Below are positions 4,896 through 5,842 of a DNA stretch of 5,842 nucleotides, piece by piece. The notes beneath the pieces are model-generated. The model had not been told where the DNA came from. It worked only from the letters and a program-made list of their open reading frames with translations, and did not search any database. Position 1 is the first letter of the stretch; each line of letters starts with the position of its first letter. Both the position numbers and the translations under genes were made by a program. This stretch comes from Actinomycetota bacterium (GTDB lineage Bacteria > Actinomycetota > Thermoleophilia > Gaiellales > Gaiellaceae), in the NCBI GenBank assembly GCA_013698195.1, contig JACCVK010000145.1, forward strand, positions 1 through 5,842. Reading direction: 5' to 3'.

Positions 4896-5842
4896 TTACG
4901 CGGCAGCAATCCGGACAGCGGCCGCCGCTCGCTCGAGGCCGAACACCGCATGTCCCTCCATCCGCACCAACGTCGTGTTCGTGCGACCGGCGTTCTCCTC
5001 GAAGCTGGCCAGGGCGATGGGGCCGACGTAGAGCCTGCCGAGCGCGGCCGAGTCGACGACTGCCGGGGCGGCCACCGTCTTCGACACTCGAACGCTCATC
5101 CCGAACAGCTCACCGGGGGCGAAGCGGCCGGCACCGAACACGTACAGCTTCTCCGTGCCGACCGTCTGGAGCACGTCGAGTGCCTCGGACGCGGCCGGGG
5201 TGAGGACGAGCAGGTTGGGGTTGTAGCCCGCGGCGTAGATGGTCGTCATCGCCTTCCTGATCGAGACGAGCAGCGGGTCGGTGCCGGGAGCCTGGAAGCC
5301 GCTGGCGGCGATCGCGTCGAGGATCAGCTTGTCGAGGCCCTCGTTGATCGAGAGACGCAGGTCGGTGCCGATCACGGACTCGATCCCGTCGTTCTCGAGC
5401 ATGACGTTCGGAACACCCGTCTGCACCGCCGCGAGTTGCTTCACCGGCGTGGCCACGAGGGTGAGCGTGCTCGCCGCTTCGGGCTTGTTCGTGACTGCGT
5501 CGATCGCGCGGACGACATTCGCTGCGGCCGGCAAAGTGCGCGCCGTCTGGGTGAGCACCTGCACGCTCGTCACACCCGCGTCGATCGGCACGCTCGGAAA
5601 CGCCGGCCACGCGTACCGCTGGTCGGCGCCGAATGGGCCAGCCGCGTCGTGGAACATGGAGACGTTGTCGACCGAGCCCGTCCAGGTGAGTGCACGTGAC
5701 TCGGACGCTCCAGCGAAGTCGTCCCACGCGATCTCGGCTCGCTTGCCGGGCTCCCAACCCGCACGGGTGAACGCACCAAGCAGCGTTCTCGTCTCGGGCT
5801 GGCCGTCATTCACATCGGCGACCCGTAGGCCGCCTGTCGAGG
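4896..5842 (-). CDS. HK97-fold major capsid protein, N-terminus outside the window
   Basis: The visible 314 residues match the later part of an HK97-type capsid protein. Near AIDAVTNKPEAASTLTLVATPVKQLA is the usual K-P-E segment before the strand where the P domain begins. LRLSINEGLDKLILDAI is the spine helix. NPNLLVLTPAASEALDVLQ matches the conserved N-P-x-W/L-x-x-x-P-A helix region. FGMSVRVSKTVAAPAVVDSAALGRLYVG and the C-terminal VRMEGHAVFGLERAAAAVRI are typical of the A domain and closing strand. A GTG at 5813 is in frame, but the frame stays open to the right edge with fitting sequence (GGLRVAD), so I treat the gene as partial. The missing part would hold the N-arm and any delta domain or fused protease. 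The TAA stop touches the next ATG, placing it first in the visible head operon. Confidence 0.85.
   Translation of the reverse strand, partial: STGGLRVADVNDGQPETRTLLGAFTRAGWEPGKRAEIAWDDFAGASESRALTWTGSVDNVSMFHDAAGPFGADQRYAWPAFPSVPIDAGVTSVQVLTQTARTLPAAANVVRAIDAVTNKPEAASTLTLVATPVKQLAAVQTGVPNVMLENDGIESVIGTDLRLSINEGLDKLILDAIAASGFQAPGTDPLLVSIRKAMTTIYAAGYNPNLLVLTPAASEALDVLQTVGTEKLYVFGAGRFAPGELFGMSVRVSKTVAAPAVVDSAALGRLYVGPIALASFEENAGRTNTTLVRMEGHAVFGLERAAAAVRIAAA

Noticed and set aside
4821..5699. 292-codon plus-strand frame opposite the capsid gene
   Set aside because: R/H/E/D-rich shadow of a clear HK97 capsid on the minus strand.

Overview
The window is a compact, GC-rich piece of a tailed-phage genome (free phage or prophage). 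The evidence is a terminase large subunit, an HK97-type major capsid protein, an HNH endonuclease coupled to the terminase, and a replication module made of a winged-helix initiator-like protein and a DnaC-type helicase loader. High GC with strong G/C at third codon positions, several GTG starts and few U-tract terminators suggest a high-GC host, most likely an actinobacterium. That host assignment is inference. I see no integrase, tRNA, rRNA, CRISPR array or insertion sequence.

Layout, right to left, because almost everything reads on the minus strand. (1) Packaging/head block, 5842-3095: the capsid gene (N-terminus off the right edge), a 61-residue basic protein, the terminase large subunit and a 90-residue HNH protein. 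The junctions are TAA|ATG, a GTGA overlap and an ATGA overlap, so this is one translationally coupled operon. Capsid upstream of terminase reverses the usual order of head genes. (2) A single plus-strand gene, about 2677-3045, coding for an acidic, helical protein of unknown function and convergent to HNH. (3) A gene-poor region, 2234-2676, with three separate dyad-symmetric sequences and a likely promoter. (4) A two-gene minus-strand unit, 2233-1372: a ribbon-helix-helix protein with a long unassigned C-terminal part, then a 111-residue unknown protein, joined as TGAgATG and followed by a hairpin. (5) Replication block, 1266-1: a winged-helix protein overlapping by 17 bp a zinc-ribbon/AAA+ helicase loader that reaches the left edge.

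The most interesting signal is inside the winged-helix gene. Its low-complexity linker coding region holds two clean and one degraded copies of a dyad, AGGTG-N7-CACCT, spaced 23 and 22 bp apart. Next to them lie a 12-bp-period tandem repeat built on GGACGTCC, a short A/T-richer patch and GC palindromes. With a helicase loader directly downstream this resembles the lambda O arrangement, where the origin iterons lie within the initiator gene. I propose it as a candidate phage replication origin.

Working model: the RHH protein may control the divergent intergenic region, the winged-helix protein may bind the internal dyads and recruit the host helicase through the DnaC-like loader, and the right-hand operon makes heads and packages DNA with TerL and HNH acting together. 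Gene functions named from motifs are well supported. The regulatory and origin proposals are inference from sequence pattern.
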